A stretch of DNA of 64,000 bases from Parvibaculum sp035325945 (GCF_035325945.1 NZ_DAOKYX010000001.1:248001-312000); one strand, 5' to 3'; shown: positions 40,876 through 50,757, numbered from the stretch's first letter. The notes: generated by a model from the sequence alone, not told the origin. Program-made: numbers and translations.

Positions 40876-43857
40876 TCAGCGTGAATTTCGGGCGATGAAG
40901 TCGAGCGCCTCGGCGGCGCGCATCGGCTGGCCGAAATAATAGCCCTGCCCATAGTCGCAGCCCATGGCGGCGAGATCACGCGCCTGTTCCTCGCTTTCGG
41001 TTCCCTCCGCAACGACCTCCATGCCGAGGTCATGCGCCAGCGTGACCATGGAACGGATGATCATTGGCGTTTCGCGATCCGCCGCCATGCCGGCGACGAA
41101 GGAGCGATCGACCTTCAGCGTATCGAAGGGGAAACGCTGGAGATAGGACAGGCTCGAATAGCCCGTTCCGAAATCGTCGAGCGACAACCCCGCGCCGAGC
41201 CCCTTCACGCGGGCAAGAACCTGCGCGGCGAATTCCGGGTTCTCCATCACGAGCGATTCCGTGACCTCGAGCTTCAGCGATCCGGGCACGATGTCGATGC
41301 GGCGCAGCACGCGCTTCACATCCTCGATGAGATCGTGACGGAGAAGCTGGCGGCTCGACACGTTCACACTCGCAAAGAGCGGGCGCTCCAGAGGAAAGAG
41401 CCGCTGCCAGGTCGCAAGCTCCTCGCTCGCGGCGCGCAGCGCGAAACGTCCGATATCGTGGATGAGGCCAAGCTCCTCGGCGAGCGGCACGAAGAGATCC
41501 GGCGTGAGCACGCCCTGCTGGGGGTGGTTCCAGCGCACCAGCGCCTCGAAGCCGCGCACGCTGCCGTCCATCAGCGAAACGATGGGCTGATAATAGATTT
41601 CGAGTTCCCGCCGCTCGAGCGCATGGCGAAGATCGGTCTCGAAGCCGAGCCGGTCCTCGGATTCGCCGCGCATGCCCGTTTCGTAGAATTCGATGCGCGC
41701 CTTGCCCGACCGCTTGGCGCGGTACATGGCGATCTCGGCTTCGTTCAGAAGCTCCTCGGGCCGCTCGTGGCTGTCCTCGCAAATGGCGACCCCGATGGAG
41801 GAGGTCGGGAAGACCTCATGGCCCGCGATCTCGATCGGCTGGGAAAGGAACTCGGCCAGTGCCTCGGCAAAGGCGTGCGCATCGTCCCGATGCGTTCGCG
41901 TTGTGAGGAGAATGGCGAACTCGTCCCCGTCGATGCGGGCGACCGTGTCCTCCTGGGTGACGAGGGATTCGATCCGCCGCGCCACCGCGATCAGAAGCGC
42001 ATCGCCGCCGGAATGGCCGAGGCTGTCATTCACCGTCTTGAAGCGGTCGAGATCGACGAGGAGAAGGGCCGCGCGCGGGCGGTCCATCATGCTCGTTCGG
42101 CGGATCGCGCGGTCGAGCCGGTCCATGAAGAGCGCGCGATTGGGAAGGCCGGTCAGGCTGTCATGCACGGCGTCGTGGAAGAGGCGTTCTTCCGCGAGCT
42201 TGCGCGGGGTGATGTCGCTTGCCGTGCCGACGCAGCGATTGGCGAAGCCCTCCGGCCCTGCAACGCAGCTCGCATTGAGCGCGATCCAGCGAAACGCGCC
42301 ATCGGAATGCCGCATGCGGAATTCGAGGGTGAAGGCGACATTGCCGCGCCCGATATAGCTGTTGAGCGCGTTTCTGTAGGATTCGCGGTCCGCCGGATGC
42401 ATGTGCTCGCGCCACGCGACCTCGGTGCCGCCAAGCGCGCCCGGATCGAGCCCGAGAAGCGCCTCGACCGAGGGCGAGACATAGAGCGTGTCGGCGGTGA
42501 TGTCCCAGTCCCAGACGCCCTGCCGCGCGCCCGAAAGCGCGAAGGCGTTGCGCTGCTCGCTGCGGACTGCGCCCACATCGGCGCGCCGCCTGCCGCCCTG
42601 CGCCTGATAGGCGGCGGCGAAGGCGAAGAGAACGAGCGCGATCGTGAAGAGGCCGATGGCGAGCGGCGTGCCGATGAAGGAGCCCGGCAGCCAGCCGAAC
42701 GCATTGAAGGCCGCGACAAATCCTGAAAGGCCGAAAAGCACCGTACCCGGAATGAGAAGCTGGGCCGGGCGAACGCCGCGAAGCGCCGCGAGGACGAGAA
42801 GCGGCCCGCCGCCGAAGAGGGCGAGCATGAGCCCGAGCCTGACGAGAAGCGCGCCGGCAGGCGGGCTCAGCATGGCGACGAGAATTGTCACTGGCGCGGC
42901 GAGCGCGAGGAGGCGCGCAAACTGCGACTGCCAGCGGACGTGGCGCTCGAGATCGAGGAAATGACGCTCGAGCGCGAAGACGGCGCTTAAGAACAGTGCT
43001 AGCGCGCCCGTTCGCATCACCGAATCCCAGCGCGCCGATGCGCCCGTCATGGTCGCCAGATAGCCGAATTCCGCCAGTTCGACGAGAAAGCCCGCCGCGA
43101 GCAGAAGCGCGGTCGCGCGCGTGGCGGGCGTCTGCGTCAGAACGGCGAGCGCCGCGAGATAGATGGCGAGCGCGGCGATGACGCCGAGCATGCCGCCTTC
43201 AATGAGCGACAGGCGCCGGTTGAAGGACTGCCAGGCCTCCGGGCTCCACATATAGAGCGAGGTCGGCTCCGGGCGGTCGGAATGAAGCGCGACGGTGACG
43301 CTCGTTGCGGGATCGACCGTCAGAGAGAAAACGGCAAAGCCCGGCCGCTCGTCCGAGGGCATGCGAAGGGGATCTTCCGCACCCGCCGTATAGGCACGAT
43401 CGACGCCCGGCGCAGGCACGGGCCAGAGGAAGTTGAGGAGGCCCTTGCCGCGCATGTCGGCGATGAGATAGCGGTTCGCGGGTTCCTCGCCGCGATTGCG
43501 GAGCGCGGTGGCAAGCCAGATGCCGTTCGCCTCTTCGGAACCATCGGAAAGCGTGATCCTGCCATCATCCACAGCGTCGCCGCCATCGGCTTCGGGTGCG
43601 GCTTCCTTTTCGGCGGGAGCGGTGGGCGGCGGCGCCTTCTGCGCGGCGCCGGGCTCCTCCTCGGCGGGCGCTGCTTCCGGCGCTTCTATGGTGAGCTTGC
43701 GGCCCTTCTCCTCATAGCGCTCCATGAAGGGCGTCAGATTGACGACCGGACGGTGATCGTCGAGCACCACCGCATCGAGCGCGCGCGCGGCGGACGGCAT
43801 GAAGACGACGCAGGACAGCAGCACCATGAAGGCGCCGGCCGCACGCATGGCCGTCAT
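40876..43857 (-). CDS. membrane PAS-GGDEF-EAL cyclic-di-GMP protein with a 7TM sensor
   Basis: This is a 993-residue protein with, in order: signal peptide, a Pro/Ala/Glu-rich linker, an extracytoplasmic beta domain, seven membrane segments (about 215-430), a PAS domain (WDWDITADTLYVSPSVEALL), GGDEF and EAL. This looks like the 7TMR-DISM class. The cyclase signature reads ARIDGDEFAILL, so the first Gly of GGDEF is Asp, which may reduce synthesis. The EAL domain looks intact: FEALVRWNHP, the metal and catalytic DDFGTGYSSL, and LKVDRSFV. I infer a phosphodiesterase with possible residual cyclase or GTP-sensing function. The start is uncertain; 43962 is an alternative. Confidence 0.9.
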   Translation of the reverse strand: MTAMRAAGAFMVLLSCVVFMPSAARALDAVVLDDHRPVVNLTPFMERYEEKGRKLTIEAPEAAPAEEEPGAAQKAPPPTAPAEKEAAPEADGGDAVDDGRITLSDGSEEANGIWLATALRNRGEEPANRYLIADMRGKGLLNFLWPVPAPGVDRAYTAGAEDPLRMPSDERPGFAVFSLTVDPATSVTVALHSDRPEPTSLYMWSPEAWQSFNRRLSLIEGGMLGVIAALAIYLAALAVLTQTPATRATALLLAAGFLVELAEFGYLATMTGASARWDSVMRTGALALFLSAVFALERHFLDLERHVRWQSQFARLLALAAPVTILVAMLSPPAGALLVRLGLMLALFGGGPLLVLAALRGVRPAQLLIPGTVLFGLSGFVAAFNAFGWLPGSFIGTPLAIGLFTIALVLFAFAAAYQAQGGRRRADVGAVRSEQRNAFALSGARQGVWDWDITADTLYVSPSVEALLGLDPGALGGTEVAWREHMHPADRESYRNALNSYIGRGNVAFTLEFRMRHSDGAFRWIALNASCVAGPEGFANRCVGTASDITPRKLAEERLFHDAVHDSLTGLPNRALFMDRLDRAIRRTSMMDRPRAALLLVDLDRFKTVNDSLGHSGGDALLIAVARRIESLVTQEDTVARIDGDEFAILLTTRTHRDDAHAFAEALAEFLSQPIEIAGHEVFPTSSIGVAICEDSHERPEELLNEAEIAMYRAKRSGKARIEFYETGMRGESEDRLGFETDLRHALERRELEIYYQPIVSLMDGSVRGFEALVRWNHPQQGVLTPDLFVPLAEELGLIHDIGRFALRAASEELATWQRLFPLERPLFASVNVSSRQLLRHDLIEDVKRVLRRIDIVPGSLKLEVTESLVMENPEFAAQVLARVKGLGAGLSLDDFGTGYSSLSYLQRFPFDTLKVDRSFVAGMAADRETPMIIRSMVTLAHDLGMEVVAEGTESEEQARDLAAMGCDYGQGYYFGQPMRAAEALDFIARNSR

Positions 43858-44005
43858 GCGCGGCGCGCGGCGGAGCAGACGAAATTGCGACAAGATCGCG
43901 CCCGGCTGAATGAAACTTCCGGGGCATGACTTGCCCGGAAAGCCCCCGACTTTCCAGTTCATGCCCCAAGGCCTACTTGCCGCATCGGTCCCCCTTCTCA
44001 AAATC

Positions 44006-44593
44006 TCACGGCCGCGGGTCGTCGCGCAGAATGGCAAAGACGAGATGATCGCGCCACACCCCATTTATCCTCAAATAGCCCCGCGCATATCCTTCCTCGC
44101 GGAAGCCGCATTTGCGAAGCACGGCCTTGGAGCGCTCGTTCTCCGGCAGACAGGCCGCCTGCAGGCGATGAAGTTTCAACTCCTCGAACACATAGGGAAT
44201 CAGCGCCCGCACCGCCCGCGTAACATAGCCCCGCCCCGCATGGATTTCCCCCGCCCAATAGCCGAGCGCGCATGATTGCTGAACCCCACGCTGGACGTTC
44301 GACAGCGTACATCCGCCGACAAGCGCCCCATCTTCCTCGCGAAAGATAAAAAATGGGTAGGCGCGGTCTGCCCTGATCTCGCGCAGATAGCGGCGAGTGC
44401 GGCGGCGGTAGGAGGCCTTGCTGAGATCGTCCTCGGGCCAGGTCGGCTCCCAGGGCGTGAGAAAGGCCCTGCTCTTCTCGCGCAAGGCCGCCCATTCCTC
44501 ATAGTCGCCCATTTGCGGGCTGCGCAGGCGCACCCCGTCGCCGATGATGAGGGGAGCGGGCTCGGGTCTCGATATGGATCTGAGAAAGGCCAT
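44006..44593 (-). CDS. GNAT N-acetyltransferase (RimJ/RimL-like)
   Basis: This is a 195-residue acetyltransferase. The acetyl-CoA-binding pattern is seen around LGYWAGEIHAGRGYVTRAVR, a typical RimJ/RimL motif with Gln/Arg-x-x-Gly-x-Gly variants. LHRLQAACLPENERSKAVLR and KCGFREEGYARGYLRINGVW at the C-terminus complete the family signature. RimJ-type enzymes acetylate N-termini of ribosomal proteins or other substrates; the substrate here is not known. The start at 44593 gives the usual length; the frame is open to 44683. It follows the M16 peptidase gene on the same strand, an order frequent in Alphaproteobacteria. Confidence 0.88.
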   Translation of the reverse strand: MAFLRSISRPEPAPLIIGDGVRLRSPQMGDYEEWAALREKSRAFLTPWEPTWPEDDLSKASYRRRTRRYLREIRADRAYPFFIFREEDGALVGGCTLSNVQRGVQQSCALGYWAGEIHAGRGYVTRAVRALIPYVFEELKLHRLQAACLPENERSKAVLRKCGFREEGYARGYLRINGVWRDHLVFAILRDDPRP

Positions 44594-44689
44594 GGATGCG
44601 CGGCTCCCTACGCGCAAGCCATTCCGCCGGATCTTCTGCCGGAACCCGCAGTGGCGGCACACCGGACCGCCGGCGCGTCTCACACGTCG

Positions 44690-45961
44690 TCAGGCAAATC
44701 TTGCCGCGAGACGGTCGTAGGATTCAAGTCCGCCGCCAGCGCCATCGAGCGGGCCCACGGCCGCGATCGCGGGACGCGGCTTCGACAATATGCGGCCGGC
44801 GAAGCGCCGGACCGCCGCCGCATCGACCTCATCGACCTTGGCGATGATCTCGTCGATCGGCAGGACGCGGCCGTGAACCGAATATTGCCGCGCGATCTGT
44901 TCGGCGCGCGAAGAAGAGGATTCGAGGTTCATCATGAGCCCGGCCTTCATCTGCGCGCGGGCGCGGGCCGTTTCCTCCTCGGTCGCGTCTTCGGCCATGC
45001 GGCCGATCTCGCCCGCGATGACGGGCATGAGTTCGGCGAGATCGTCGGGAGAGGTGCCGGCATAGACGCCGAGGAGCCCCGTATCGACGAAGGACCAGGC
45101 GTAGGAGAAGACCGAATAGCAAAGGCCGCGCTTCTCGCGTACCTCCTGGAAGAGACGCGACGACATTCCGCCGCCGAGCATGCTCGAATAGATCTGGGCC
45201 GTGTAGTAGTCGGGATCGCCGTAAGCGGGGCCCTCGAAGGCCAGCGCCACATGCGCCTGCTCGAGATCGCGCGTCTCGCGCTTCTCGCCGCCGCTGAAAT
45301 TCGCGGGCTCGGCGCCATTGTTCAGGCGGCGCGGCAGCTCGCCGAAACTCTCTTCGGCAAGACCGACAAGGCGCTCGTGATCGACGGCGCCAGCCGCCGC
45401 GAGCACCATGCTCGGCGCGTGATAGCGCTCTTCCATATAGCCCCTCAGCACCTCGCGGCCGAAGGCCTTGACCGTATCGACCGTGCCGAGAATGGAGCGG
45501 CCGAGCGGCTGGTCCACATAGGCGGCTTCGAGAAGATGGTCGAAGACGAGATCGTCGGGCGTGTCGAGGGACTGGCCGATTTCCTGGATCACGACGCCGC
45601 GTTCGCGCTCCAGTTCGGCGGGCTCGAAGACCGAGTTCTGAAGAATGTCGGCGAGAAGATCGACGGCGAGCGGCAGGTCGTTCTTCAGAACGCGCGCATA
45701 ATAGGCCGTCGCCTCATGCGTCGTATGCGCATTGAGGTGACCACCGGCGGATTCGATTTCCTCCGCGATGGCGCGCGCCGAGCGCCGCTCCGTGCCCTTG
45801 AAGGCCATGTGCTCGAGAAGATGCGACACGCCGTGCTGGGGCGCGCTTTCGTTTCGCGCGCCGGTATTGACCCAGACCCCGACAGACGTGGTTTCGAGAT
45901 GCGGCATGTGATCGCTCACCACGGTGAGGCCGTTGCCGAGCCTTGTCACGTTGACGGACAT
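44690..45961 (-). CDS. M16 family zinc metallopeptidase (processing-peptidase-like)
   Basis: This is a 423-residue single-domain-pair M16B peptidase related to the beta subunit of the mitochondrial processing peptidase. The inverted zinc motif is in GVSHLLEHMAFKGTERRSAR (His-x-x-Glu-His), and the third zinc-ligand Glu is in ELERERGVVIQEIGQSLD at the usual spacing. The C-terminal half has GGGMSSRLFQEVREKRGLCY, the substrate-side Arg/Tyr motif of active M16 proteins, so it is probably catalytic. AGGAG supports the start. It follows thrC by 18 bases; this thrC-M16-GNAT order is common in the class. Confidence 0.95.
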   Translation of the reverse strand: MSVNVTRLGNGLTVVSDHMPHLETTSVGVWVNTGARNESAPQHGVSHLLEHMAFKGTERRSARAIAEEIESAGGHLNAHTTHEATAYYARVLKNDLPLAVDLLADILQNSVFEPAELERERGVVIQEIGQSLDTPDDLVFDHLLEAAYVDQPLGRSILGTVDTVKAFGREVLRGYMEERYHAPSMVLAAAGAVDHERLVGLAEESFGELPRRLNNGAEPANFSGGEKRETRDLEQAHVALAFEGPAYGDPDYYTAQIYSSMLGGGMSSRLFQEVREKRGLCYSVFSYAWSFVDTGLLGVYAGTSPDDLAELMPVIAGEIGRMAEDATEEETARARAQMKAGLMMNLESSSSRAEQIARQYSVHGRVLPIDEIIAKVDEVDAAAVRRFAGRILSKPRPAIAAVGPLDGAGGGLESYDRLAARFA

Positions 45962-45979
45962 GGAATTCTCCTGACTTGC

Positions 45980-47386
45980 TTACGCTACTACTGCTCGCGC
46001 CCGCTCCCTGATGAAGGACTCGACCGCGTGAAGGTCGTTGGGGAGCACGCTCAGGCGCTCCTCCCGCTCGAAAAGATCACGCATGCGAGGCGGCAATTCG
46101 GGATGGATGCCGGACGCCTTCTTCACCGCGTCCGGGAATTTCGCCGGATGCGCGGTCGCCAATGTCACCATGGGCGTCGCGCCGTCGCCGCGCTGGGCGC
46201 GCGCGGCCGCGAGGCCGACGGCCGTATGCGGATCGACGAGTTCGCCGGTCTCGGCGAGCGTCCTTGCGATCGTCTCGGCCGTTTCCGCCTCATCGACGCG
46301 GCGGGCGGAAAACAGCGTGCGGATCGCCTCGAGCCGCAAGGGTTCGATGGTGAAGGAGCCCGCCTGCGCGAGGCTCTGCATCAGGCGGCTCACCGCCGCG
46401 CCGTCGCGCGAATAGGCATCGTAAACGAGGCGCTCGAAATTCGACGAAACCTGAATGTCCATGCTCGGGCTCATGGTCGGCACGACCTCGCCGACCTCGT
46501 AGCGCCCGCTGGCGAGCGTGCGCGCGAGAATGTCGTTCTGGTTCGTCGCCACGATGAGCTTTCCGACCGGAAGGCCCATTCGGCTTGCCGCATAGCCGGC
46601 GAAAATATCGCCGAAATTGCCGGTCGGCACGGAGAAGGACACCGGCCGCGCGGGACTGCCGAGCGCCACCGCGCTCGTGAAGAAATAGACGATCTGGGCC
46701 ATGACCCGGCCCCAGTTGATCGAGTTGACGCCCGCAAGCGCCACCTCGTCGCGGAAGCCGTGGTCGTTGAACATCGCCTTCACGAGCGCCTGGCAATCGT
46801 CGAAGGAGCCTTCGATGGCGATGTTGTGGACATTGGCGTCGGGCACCGTCGTCATCTGACGGCGCTGCACGTCGGAGACGCGGCCCTTCGGATGCAGGAT
46901 GAAGATGTCGCTCGTCTCGCGGCCGCGGAAAGCCTCGATCGCCGCCGAGCCGGTATCGCCCGAGGTCGCCCCGACCACGGTGATGCGCGCGCCCCGCTTC
47001 GCCAGCACATGATCGAAGAGCCGGGCGAGGATCTGCATCGCCACGTCCTTGAAGGCGAGCGTCGGGCCGTGGAAAAGCTCCAGAAGCCAGTCGTTCACGT
47101 CGAGCTGCTTCAGGGGCGCCACCGCCTTGTGGCCGAAGCCGCGATAGGCCTCCTCGATCATCCGCGCGAGATCCGCCTCGGCAATGGCGCCGCCGATGAA
47201 GGGGCTCATGACCCGGAGCGCGACTTCCTGATAGGAAAGCCCCGCCAGCGCCTTGATCTTGCGCTCGCTCAGCTGCGGCCACTCTGCGGGCACGTAGAGC
47301 CCGCCATCGCGGGCGAGGCCGGCGAGCAATACTTCTTCGAATTCAAGCGCCGGGGATTGGCCCCTTGTGCTGACGTATTTCACCAT
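45980..47386 (-). CDS. thrC: threonine synthase
   Basis: ThrC converts phosphohomoserine to threonine with PLP. The 468-residue protein starts MVKYVSTRGQSPALEFEEVL. It has the PLP lysine in GPTLAFKDVAMQILARL, the GATSGDTGSAAIEAFRG phosphate/PLP segment, and FSVPTGNFGDIFAGYAASRM. This is the longer (E. coli/yeast-like) class of threonine synthase. I start at the ATG at 47386 with GGAG four bases upstream; the frame extends to 47410. It forms a run with the M16 and GNAT genes, and its substrate comes from thrB at 37 kb. Confidence 0.97.
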   Translation of the reverse strand: MVKYVSTRGQSPALEFEEVLLAGLARDGGLYVPAEWPQLSERKIKALAGLSYQEVALRVMSPFIGGAIAEADLARMIEEAYRGFGHKAVAPLKQLDVNDWLLELFHGPTLAFKDVAMQILARLFDHVLAKRGARITVVGATSGDTGSAAIEAFRGRETSDIFILHPKGRVSDVQRRQMTTVPDANVHNIAIEGSFDDCQALVKAMFNDHGFRDEVALAGVNSINWGRVMAQIVYFFTSAVALGSPARPVSFSVPTGNFGDIFAGYAASRMGLPVGKLIVATNQNDILARTLASGRYEVGEVVPTMSPSMDIQVSSNFERLVYDAYSRDGAAVSRLMQSLAQAGSFTIEPLRLEAIRTLFSARRVDEAETAETIARTLAETGELVDPHTAVGLAAARAQRGDGATPMVTLATAHPAKFPDAVKKASGIHPELPPRMRDLFEREERLSVLPNDLHAVESFIRERARAVVA

Positions 47387-47496
47387 AATCTCCAGGATAG
47401 CCGGGTCCATACGGCCGGTCGGGGGCTAACCTAACCCCGGCGAGGGAACGAGGCAAACATGCGATTCGAATTGAGCGAAGAGCGCGCCGGACTGGC

Positions 47497-49008
47497 CTAG
47501 CAGCCGAGATATCGCTCCTCTATATGGCGCCGGAAGGCTGCCGTGCCAAGGGGCTCGCCGGTCGCCGCAAGGATGATGCCGTCAGGCTCAAGGCGCGAGC
47601 CATGGCCGTGGACATTATCCCTAACCCACTGAAGGAGAAGCGAAAAATCGCCCTTCCCCAGCGCCGGCTCGATGCCGGGATCGGCCCTTTTCGCCGCGGC
47701 AAAGAGCTGCGCCGCCGCAAGCGCGCCGAGCGTATAAGTGGGAAAATAACCGAACGATCCGGACGGCCAGTGAATGTCCTGCATGCAGCCCGAAGCATCG
47801 TCCGGCGGGCGGATGCCGAGCGCCTTTTCCATGCCCTCGTTCCATGCGGCGGGTAGATCGGCGGCGCCGAGATCGCCGGCGATCATCGCGCGCTCAAGGC
47901 GATAGCGCAGGATGACATGGAGCGGATAGGTCACCTCGTCGGCCTGCACGCGGATGAGGCTCGGCTGAACGCGGCGATAGTGGCGAAGCAGGTTCTCCGG
48001 CGTCCATTCAGGCCCCTCGCCGCCGAAGATCGACTTCAGACGCGGGCTCAGAAAGGCGATGAAGGGTGCCGAGCGTCCCGCCTGCATCTCGAAAAGCAGC
48101 GACTGGCTTTCATGGATCGTCATGCCGCGCGAGCGGCCGACCGGCTGGCCGCGCCATTCGGCCGGAAGCCCGCGCTCATAGAGCGAGTGCCCCGTTTCGT
48201 GGATGACGGCCATCAGGCTTTCGGTGAAGTCCGCCTCGTCATATCGGGTGGTGATGCGGCTGTCCTCCGGCACGCCGCCGGTAAATGGATGGTGACTCAC
48301 ATCGAGCCGGCCATGCCTGAAATCGAAGCCGAGCGCATCCATAACCTCTCGGCCGAGCCTTTCCTGAAGCGCGACGGGAAAGGGACCGGAAATGGGCAGA
48401 TGCGCGGGACGCGCCCCCTGCGCTTCCATGACGCGCCGTAGCATGTCCGGCAGGAAGCTCTCGATCTCGTCGAAGAGGCGGTCGATTTCGGCGGAACGGC
48501 GGCCGGGGTCGTAGCTGTCGAGCAGCGCGTCATATGGCGCAAGGCCGAGCGCATCGGACTTGGCGGCGGCCTGCTCGCGGACAAGCGTGATCAGCACATC
48601 GAGCGCCGGCGCAAGGCGCGCATGATCGTTCGCCGCGCGGGCGCTGCGCCAGATCATCTCGGTTTCGGATTTCTGGTGCGACAGCTTCTCGACGAGATCG
48701 GCGGGCGTCGCCGTCGCATGGGCGTGGATGCGCGCCATCTCATCGAGATTTGCGCGATCCCATTCGGGGAGCGAGGCGGCGGTTTCCCGCGCGCTCGCCA
48801 GAAGGTCGGCCATTTGCGGCGCGGTGATGAGCTCATGCGCGACGAGCGCGAGCGCTGCCTGCTGCTCCGCGCGCGCCCGCGCGCCGCCCTCCGGCATCAT
48901 TGTGGCCCGGTCCCAATGCAGAACCGCCTGCGCGCCCTGAAGCGCGGAAAGGCGGTGGAAGCGCGCCTTCAACGCCTCATAGGCCGAGATCGAATTGCTT
49001 TCACTCAT
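47497..49008 (-). CDS. M32 family carboxypeptidase
   Basis: This is a 503-residue thermostable-carboxypeptidase (Taq-type) family metallopeptidase. The zinc motif HETGH lies in LMAVIHETGHSLYERGLPAE. Strong family blocks surround it: ITTRYDEADFTESLMAVIHE, RGMTIHESQSLLFEMQAGRS, and the C-terminal WPSGSFGYFPTYTLGALAAA. It cleaves C-terminal residues with broad specificity in studied members. The start at 49008 gives MSESNSISAYEALK; the frame is open further upstream as a shadow of the SURF1 gene. It sits between SURF1 and thrC, seven bases from SURF1. Confidence 0.95.
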   Translation of the reverse strand: MSESNSISAYEALKARFHRLSALQGAQAVLHWDRATMMPEGGARARAEQQAALALVAHELITAPQMADLLASARETAASLPEWDRANLDEMARIHAHATATPADLVEKLSHQKSETEMIWRSARAANDHARLAPALDVLITLVREQAAAKSDALGLAPYDALLDSYDPGRRSAEIDRLFDEIESFLPDMLRRVMEAQGARPAHLPISGPFPVALQERLGREVMDALGFDFRHGRLDVSHHPFTGGVPEDSRITTRYDEADFTESLMAVIHETGHSLYERGLPAEWRGQPVGRSRGMTIHESQSLLFEMQAGRSAPFIAFLSPRLKSIFGGEGPEWTPENLLRHYRRVQPSLIRVQADEVTYPLHVILRYRLERAMIAGDLGAADLPAAWNEGMEKALGIRPPDDASGCMQDIHWPSGSFGYFPTYTLGALAAAQLFAAAKRADPGIEPALGKGDFSLLLQWVRDNVHGHGSRLEPDGIILAATGEPLGTAAFRRHIEERYLGC

Positions 49009-49015
49009 GGTCGGA

Positions 49016-49759
49016 TCAGGCTTTCGGACGGCCGACGCGCCCGCGGCCGCGATGATAGAAAAAGTAGATGACAAGCAGCGCCGCCGCGAGGCTGAACCAA
49101 GTGAGCGCATATTGCAGGTGCTCGTTGCGTATATCCACATGCGTGCGCCCGCCTTTCGGCAGGCCGCCGGGATTGGGCGTCGCATCCGCCTCGACGAAGA
49201 AAGGTGCGACCGGGCCGAGATGCGATGCCGCGGCCATCGCCTGCGGATCGCGCGTGAACCAGAGGTTCCTTTTGGTGTCGTCCGGCGGCGTGAAGGTGTC
49301 GCGCCTTTGCGGCATGCGGACGATGCCGACGACCGTGACCTCGCCCGCGATCTGGCCTGCCTCTCTCGTCGCCTGATCCTTGCGCTCCTCCGGCACGAAG
49401 CCACGATCGACCAGCACGATACCGCCCGATGAAAGCAGCAGGGGCGTAATGATGTCGTAGCCCGGCGTTCCCCTGTCGGCCTGCGTGAAGTAGTGAAACT
49501 CGCTGTCGTGGCGGAAGGTACCCGTCAGGCGGAGATGGCGGTATTCGAGCGCGGCGACATCGAGCGTGGGCCAGCTCGCCTCGGGCGGCGCATCGGCGGC
49601 GGGCGCCGACATGCGCTCGTCGATCCTGGCGATGAGGGCGAGCTTCCAATCGAGCCTCTGGAGTTGCCAGATGCCGAGCCCGACCAGAAGCGCGAACATC
49701 GCGGCCGTGGCGACGGTCGGCCACAGAAGCGGACGGAAAAAACGGTTGCGAGCGAGCAT
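49016..49759 (-). CDS. SURF1 family cytochrome oxidase assembly protein
   Basis: This is a 247-residue protein with two membrane segments, one near the N-terminus (LLWPTVATAAMFALLVGLG) and one near the C-terminus (TWFSLAAALLVIYFFYHRG). The large periplasmic loop between them contains GYDIITPLLLSSGGIVLVDR and a C-terminal NEHLQYALTWF, the SURF1 signatures. The family helps heme a insertion into oxidase subunit I. It lies downstream of coxC in the oxidase operon direction with a 108-base gap. The DUF983 gene often found in between is absent. The ATG at 49759 is chosen; the frame is open to 49849. Confidence 0.93.
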   Translation of the reverse strand: MLARNRFFRPLLWPTVATAAMFALLVGLGIWQLQRLDWKLALIARIDERMSAPAADAPPEASWPTLDVAALEYRHLRLTGTFRHDSEFHYFTQADRGTPGYDIITPLLLSSGGIVLVDRGFVPEERKDQATREAGQIAGEVTVVGIVRMPQRRDTFTPPDDTKRNLWFTRDPQAMAAASHLGPVAPFFVEADATPNPGGLPKGGRTHVDIRNEHLQYALTWFSLAAALLVIYFFYHRGRGRVGRPKA

Positions 49760-49867
49760 TCCATGCCGAACCGGCGTGGTGCCGCCGGTTTCTCCATTGT
49801 CAAAAACGAAGGGCGGGACCGCGCTCGCGAACCCGCCCTCCCCGTTCAATTCGAAGAGCTTCCTCGA

Positions 49868-50707
49868 TCAGCCCGCATGGATGACGGCGCCGTGAGAGCC
49901 CCAGACATAGATGCAGGCAAAGAGGAAGAGCCACACCACGTCGACGAAATGCCAGTACCAGGCGGCAGCCTCGAAGCCGAAATGATGCTTCGGCGTGAAC
50001 TGCCCGGCAAGCGCGCGGCCGAGGCAGACCGCGAGGAAGATGGTGCCGACGAACACATGGAAGCCGTGGAAGCCGGTCGCCATGTAGAAGGTCGCGCCAT
50101 AGATGTTGCCCGCGAAGGAGAACTCCGCATGGTGGTACTCATAGGCCTGAAGGGTGCTGAAGATGATGCCCAGCACCACCGTCAGAACGAGACCCTGAAC
50201 GAGGCCCTTGCGATCGCCGTGCTGAAGCGCGTGGTGCGCCCAAGTGACGGTCGTGCCCGAGGTGAGCAGGATGAGCGTGTTCAGCAGCGGGATGTGCCAG
50301 GGATCGAAGACCTCGACGCCCTGGGGCGGCCAATGCCCGCCGGTGAAGGCGGCGCGGGCGGCCTGAATGGGCTCGCCGGTAAAGAGGCTCGCATCGAAGA
50401 AGGCCCAGAACCAGGCGACGAAGAACATCACCTCGGAGCTGATGAAGAGCAGCATGCCGTAGCGCAGGTGAAGCTGCACGACCGGCGTATGGTCGCCGCG
50501 ATTGGCCTCGCGCACGACGTCGCTCCACCAGCCGATCATGGTGTAGATCACGATGGCGAAGCCGGGCGCCATGTACCAGATCGGCGAGCCGTGGAAATAC
50601 ATCACCGCGCCGACGCAGAGGACGAACGCGCCCACCGAGCCGACGATGGGCCAGGGGCTCGGGTCTACGAGATGATAATCGTGATGTTTGGCGTGAGCGT
50701 CAGCCAT
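49868..50707 (-). CDS. coxC: cytochrome c oxidase subunit III
   Basis: Subunit III of the aa3-type oxidase stabilises proton uptake. The 279-residue protein has seven membrane segments. Visible blocks are FISSEVMFFVAWFWAFFDAS (with the conserved Glu), LILLTSGTTVTWAHHALQHG and TGFHGFHVFVGTIFLAVC. The C-terminus VVWLFLFACIYVWGSHGA matches the bacterial CoxIII end. It is the last structural gene of the coxB-coxA-ctaB-coxF-coxC operon, separated from coxF by 50 bases. The ctaG/cox11 gene commonly placed between coxF and coxC is not present. Confidence 0.98.
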   Translation of the reverse strand: MADAHAKHHDYHLVDPSPWPIVGSVGAFVLCVGAVMYFHGSPIWYMAPGFAIVIYTMIGWWSDVVREANRGDHTPVVQLHLRYGMLLFISSEVMFFVAWFWAFFDASLFTGEPIQAARAAFTGGHWPPQGVEVFDPWHIPLLNTLILLTSGTTVTWAHHALQHGDRKGLVQGLVLTVVLGIIFSTLQAYEYHHAEFSFAGNIYGATFYMATGFHGFHVFVGTIFLAVCLGRALAGQFTPKHHFGFEAAAWYWHFVDVVWLFLFACIYVWGSHGAVIHAG

Positions 50708-50757
50708 GTCCCCTCTTCTCCGCTTCCAATCCGGCGGTCACTGCGCCGGAACATTTC

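Noticed and set aside
44276..47434. A 1052-codon plus-strand open frame
   Set aside because: It lies opposite the GNAT, M16 peptidase and thrC genes, whose motifs are unmistakable; the translated product is Arg/His-rich with no family features.
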